A stretch of 64,000 bases of DNA from Micrococcales bacterium (GTDB lineage: Bacteria > Actinomycetota > Actinomycetes > S36-B12 > UBA10799), in assembly GCA_016719135.1 (NCBI GenBank), contig JADKAV010000002.1:1-64000 (forward strand). Reading direction: 5' to 3'. Below are positions 62,201 through 64,000 of the stretch, in pieces; position 1 is the stretch's first letter; each line of letters opens with the position of its first letter. The translations under genes were made by a program, and so were the position numbers. The notes under the pieces were generated by a model that did no database searches, was not told the DNA's origin, and saw only the letters and a list, made by a program, of their open reading frames with translations.

Positions 62201-62581
62201 ATGTGCAAGATGTGCGACGACCCGAGCCTGACCATGGCCGATGTGCGCGCGGACATGTTCCGGACGATCGAGAAGTACGGATGGTTGGTCCAGTACGTGG
62301 AGGCGGAGCCGGGCTATGCGTCCTTCGCCTACACGGTCGGGCTGACGGGCAAAGATGCGCCCGAATTGTATGTGACCGGACTCGATCCGCAGGCGGCGGC
62401 GACGCTGCTCAACGACGCCGGCCGCACGATACTGCAGGGGGATCTCGGACCGTGTGATCTCTACACGGCACCTGACGGCCGCCAGTACCTTCTGGGTCAG
62501 ATGGTCGACGTCCGGGACCTGCTGGGGGCTATCGAGGCGTACGGACCGAACTTCGAGGCGCTGAGTCTGACGCCCATGTGA
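62201..62581 (+). CDS. DUF4262 domain protein
   Basis: 126 residues starting MCKMCDDP, followed by GWLVQYVEAEPGYASFAYTVGLTGKDAPELYVTGL and a C-terminal MVDVRDLLGAIEAYG. Matches DUF4262, unknown function. A strong AAGGAGG lies upstream. It is in the opposite orientation between glmS and glmM; the spacing to glmM's stop is four bases. Confidence 0.85.
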   Translation: MCKMCDDPSLTMADVRADMFRTIEKYGWLVQYVEAEPGYASFAYTVGLTGKDAPELYVTGLDPQAAATLLNDAGRTILQGDLGPCDLYTAPDGRQYLLGQMVDVRDLLGAIEAYGPNFEALSLTPM

Positions 62582-62584
62582 GGG

Positions 62585-63919
62585 TCACAGGGACAGACGC
62601 TGCCTGACCAGGTCGGCCAAGTCATTGGCCACCGCTGCAGCAGTGTGTTCATCCTGCGCCTCAACCATGACCCGCACCAGCGATTCGGTGCCGGACTTGC
62701 GCAAGAGCACCCTGCCGTTCTCGGCCAGGCTCAGTTCGGCATCGGCCACGGCGGCGGCGACCACGGGATCGGTGTCCACGCCGTGTTTGTCCACACCGTC
62801 GACGTTGATCAGGACCTGAGGCAGCCGCTGCATGACGCCCGCCAGTTCGGCCAACGACGTGCCGGTGGCCGACATCCGCGCCATGACCTGCAGTGCGGTC
62901 AGGATGCCGTCGCCGGTGGAGGCGTGGTCGGTCATGACGACGTGTCCGCTCTGCTCACCGCCGAGGACAAAACCGGACGCCATCATCGCCTCGAGCACGT
63001 AACGGTCTCCGACCGCGGTCTGTACGACCTCGATCGACTCGTTCTGCATCGCGTGTTTGAAGCCGAGGTTGGCCATGACCGTGGCGACGACGGTGTTCTT
63101 GGCCAAGCGCCCCTGATCACGCAGGGACAGCGCGATGATTGCCATCAACTGGTCACCGTCGACGAGGTTGCCCTCGGCGTCGACGGCCAGGCAACGGTCT
63201 GCGTCCCCGTCGTGTGCGATGCCCAGATCCGCCCCATGCTCGATGACTGCTTTCTGCAGGTCTTCGATATGGGTCGAGCCACAACCGTGGTTGATGTTGT
63301 AGCCGTCGGGTTCACAGTGGATCTCGATGACGTCGGCGCCGGCCTCGCGGTACGTGAGCGGGCCGACATGGCTCGCTGCGCCGTTCGCGCCATCGACCAC
63401 GACGGTCAATCCCTTCAGGGACACGGGCAGGCTGGTCAGAAGATGGCTGACGTACTCGCCGTCCGCGGAGGTGTCGGTCACGATGCGACCGACGGCGTCG
63501 CCGACCGGCCGGTCCCAGGTCTCCCGCAGGCGGGCCTCGATCTGGGCCTCGACATGATCGGGCAGTTTGTTGCCGTCCGCGGTGAAGAACTTGATCCCGT
63601 TGTCCGGCATGGCGTTGTGGGAGGCCGACAGCATGACGCCCAGATCGGCCCGTCGCGCCTTGGTCAAATACGCGACCGCGGGTGTGGGCAGGACACCGAC
63701 GTCGATGACGTCCACACCTGCGCTGGCCAGGCCCGCGGACACCGCCGCTTGCAGGAACTCGCCACTGGCGCGCGGGTCACGGCCGACGACCGCCGTGCGC
63801 CGGGAACCGACTTCGGACAGGATGTGAGCCGCTGACACGGACAAGTCCAGCGCCAGCTCCGCAGTGACATCGCGGTTGGCCAACCCCCGCACCCCATCGG
63901 TGCCGAACAATACGCCCAT
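62585..63919 (-). CDS. glmM: Phosphoglucosamine mutase
   Basis: 444 residues. LFGTDGVRGLANRD at the start, the active serine in VMLSASHNAMPDNGIKF (most members have SASHNP; here P is A), metal loop GDADRCLAVD, sugar-binding GEQSGHV and phosphate-binding RKSGTESLVRVMVEA. Converts glucosamine-6-P to glucosamine-1-P, the next step after GlmS in UDP-GlcNAc synthesis. It follows rpsI by 12 bases. Confidence 0.95.
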   Translation of the reverse strand: MGVLFGTDGVRGLANRDVTAELALDLSVSAAHILSEVGSRRTAVVGRDPRASGEFLQAAVSAGLASAGVDVIDVGVLPTPAVAYLTKARRADLGVMLSASHNAMPDNGIKFFTADGNKLPDHVEAQIEARLRETWDRPVGDAVGRIVTDTSADGEYVSHLLTSLPVSLKGLTVVVDGANGAASHVGPLTYREAGADVIEIHCEPDGYNINHGCGSTHIEDLQKAVIEHGADLGIAHDGDADRCLAVDAEGNLVDGDQLMAIIALSLRDQGRLAKNTVVATVMANLGFKHAMQNESIEVVQTAVGDRYVLEAMMASGFVLGGEQSGHVVMTDHASTGDGILTALQVMARMSATGTSLAELAGVMQRLPQVLINVDGVDKHGVDTDPVVAAAVADAELSLAENGRVLLRKSGTESLVRVMVEAQDEHTAAAVANDLADLVRQRLSL

Positions 63920-63931
63920 GCCGACGGCAGG

Positions 63932-64000
63932 TCAGCGCTTGCTGTACTGGGGTGCCTTGCGTGCCTTCTTGAGTCCGTACTTCTTGCGCTCGACTACCCG
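63932..64000 (-). CDS. rpsI: 30S ribosomal protein S9, C-terminal end (partial)
   Basis: Minus-strand reading gives RVVERKKYGLKKARKAPQYSKR and stop at 63932, the conserved S9 tail. The rest lies outside the window. rpsI-glmM order is typical of actinobacteria. Confidence 0.95.
   Translation of the reverse strand, partial: RVVERKKYGLKKARKAPQYSKR

Overview
The window is a contiguous piece of a high-GC Actinomycetota chromosome. Support comes from mycothiol S-conjugate amidase (Mca, tied to mycothiol-producing actinobacteria), the order FtsB / DUF501 / Ppx-GppA, glmM next to the end of rpsI, frequent GTG starts, many 1- or 4-base stop/start overlaps, and a DUF222-HNH gene. I cannot name the genus. 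The order greA, mca, cis-prenyltransferase, PIN-PhoH resembles the mycobacterial Rv1080c-Rv1095 neighbourhood.

Layout. 1-5.9 kb: class I fumarase, three secreted lytic-transglycosylase-like paralogues, PIN-PhoH ATPase and cis-prenyltransferase. 6.0-9.3 kb: an ABC-2 permease with an ATPase-like partner that has lost its nucleotide-binding motifs, three small membrane proteins and mca. 9.5-23.1 kb: greA, an SDR, a rhodanese lipoprotein behind a CsoR/CstR-like palindrome, threonine dehydratase coupled to a FIST protein, a 1-Cys peroxiredoxin, a subtilase, a MarR-MFS pair, a 1008-residue membrane-anchored TIM-barrel/glycosidase-like protein with its own MFS transporter, and msrA. 23.1-27.4 kb: a palindromic intergenic repeat family split by an IS1182-like element, then a secreted serine hydrolase. 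27.5-31 kb: a VOC protein, two alpha/beta hydrolases and a GNAT-like gene running into a 1,220-base block (31019-32238) with no adenine on the plus strand.

32.3-50.5 kb is a cell-surface polysaccharide locus: four glycosyltransferases, a Wzx-like flippase, two large membrane proteins (one resembling AftD-type arabinofuranosyltransferases but broken by about ten frame changes), a kinase-like protein, a metallophosphoesterase and a secreted fibronectin-III protein. Four transcription units here carry the same 18-bp direct repeat, CTTGARN-N4-CTTGARN, ending 21 or 22 bases before the start codon. I read this as an undescribed regulon, and it is the most interesting coordinated signal in the window.

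50.5-64 kb: SGNH hydrolase, metallo-beta-lactamase-fold hydrolase, Bax-inhibitor-like protein, a second subtilase, tRNA-Leu(UAA) followed by ten tandem copies (mostly 73 bp) of a unit containing its own 3' tail, peptide deformylase, an ACT-domain protein, Ppx/GppA, DUF501, FtsB, a MerR/TipA-like regulator, glmS, a DUF4262 protein, glmM and the end of rpsI.

Caveat on quality: single-base frame breaks, mostly in C or G runs, occur in fumarase, two transglycosylases, the VOC gene and above all the AftD-like gene, while neighbours are intact. Consensus error is at least as likely as gene decay.
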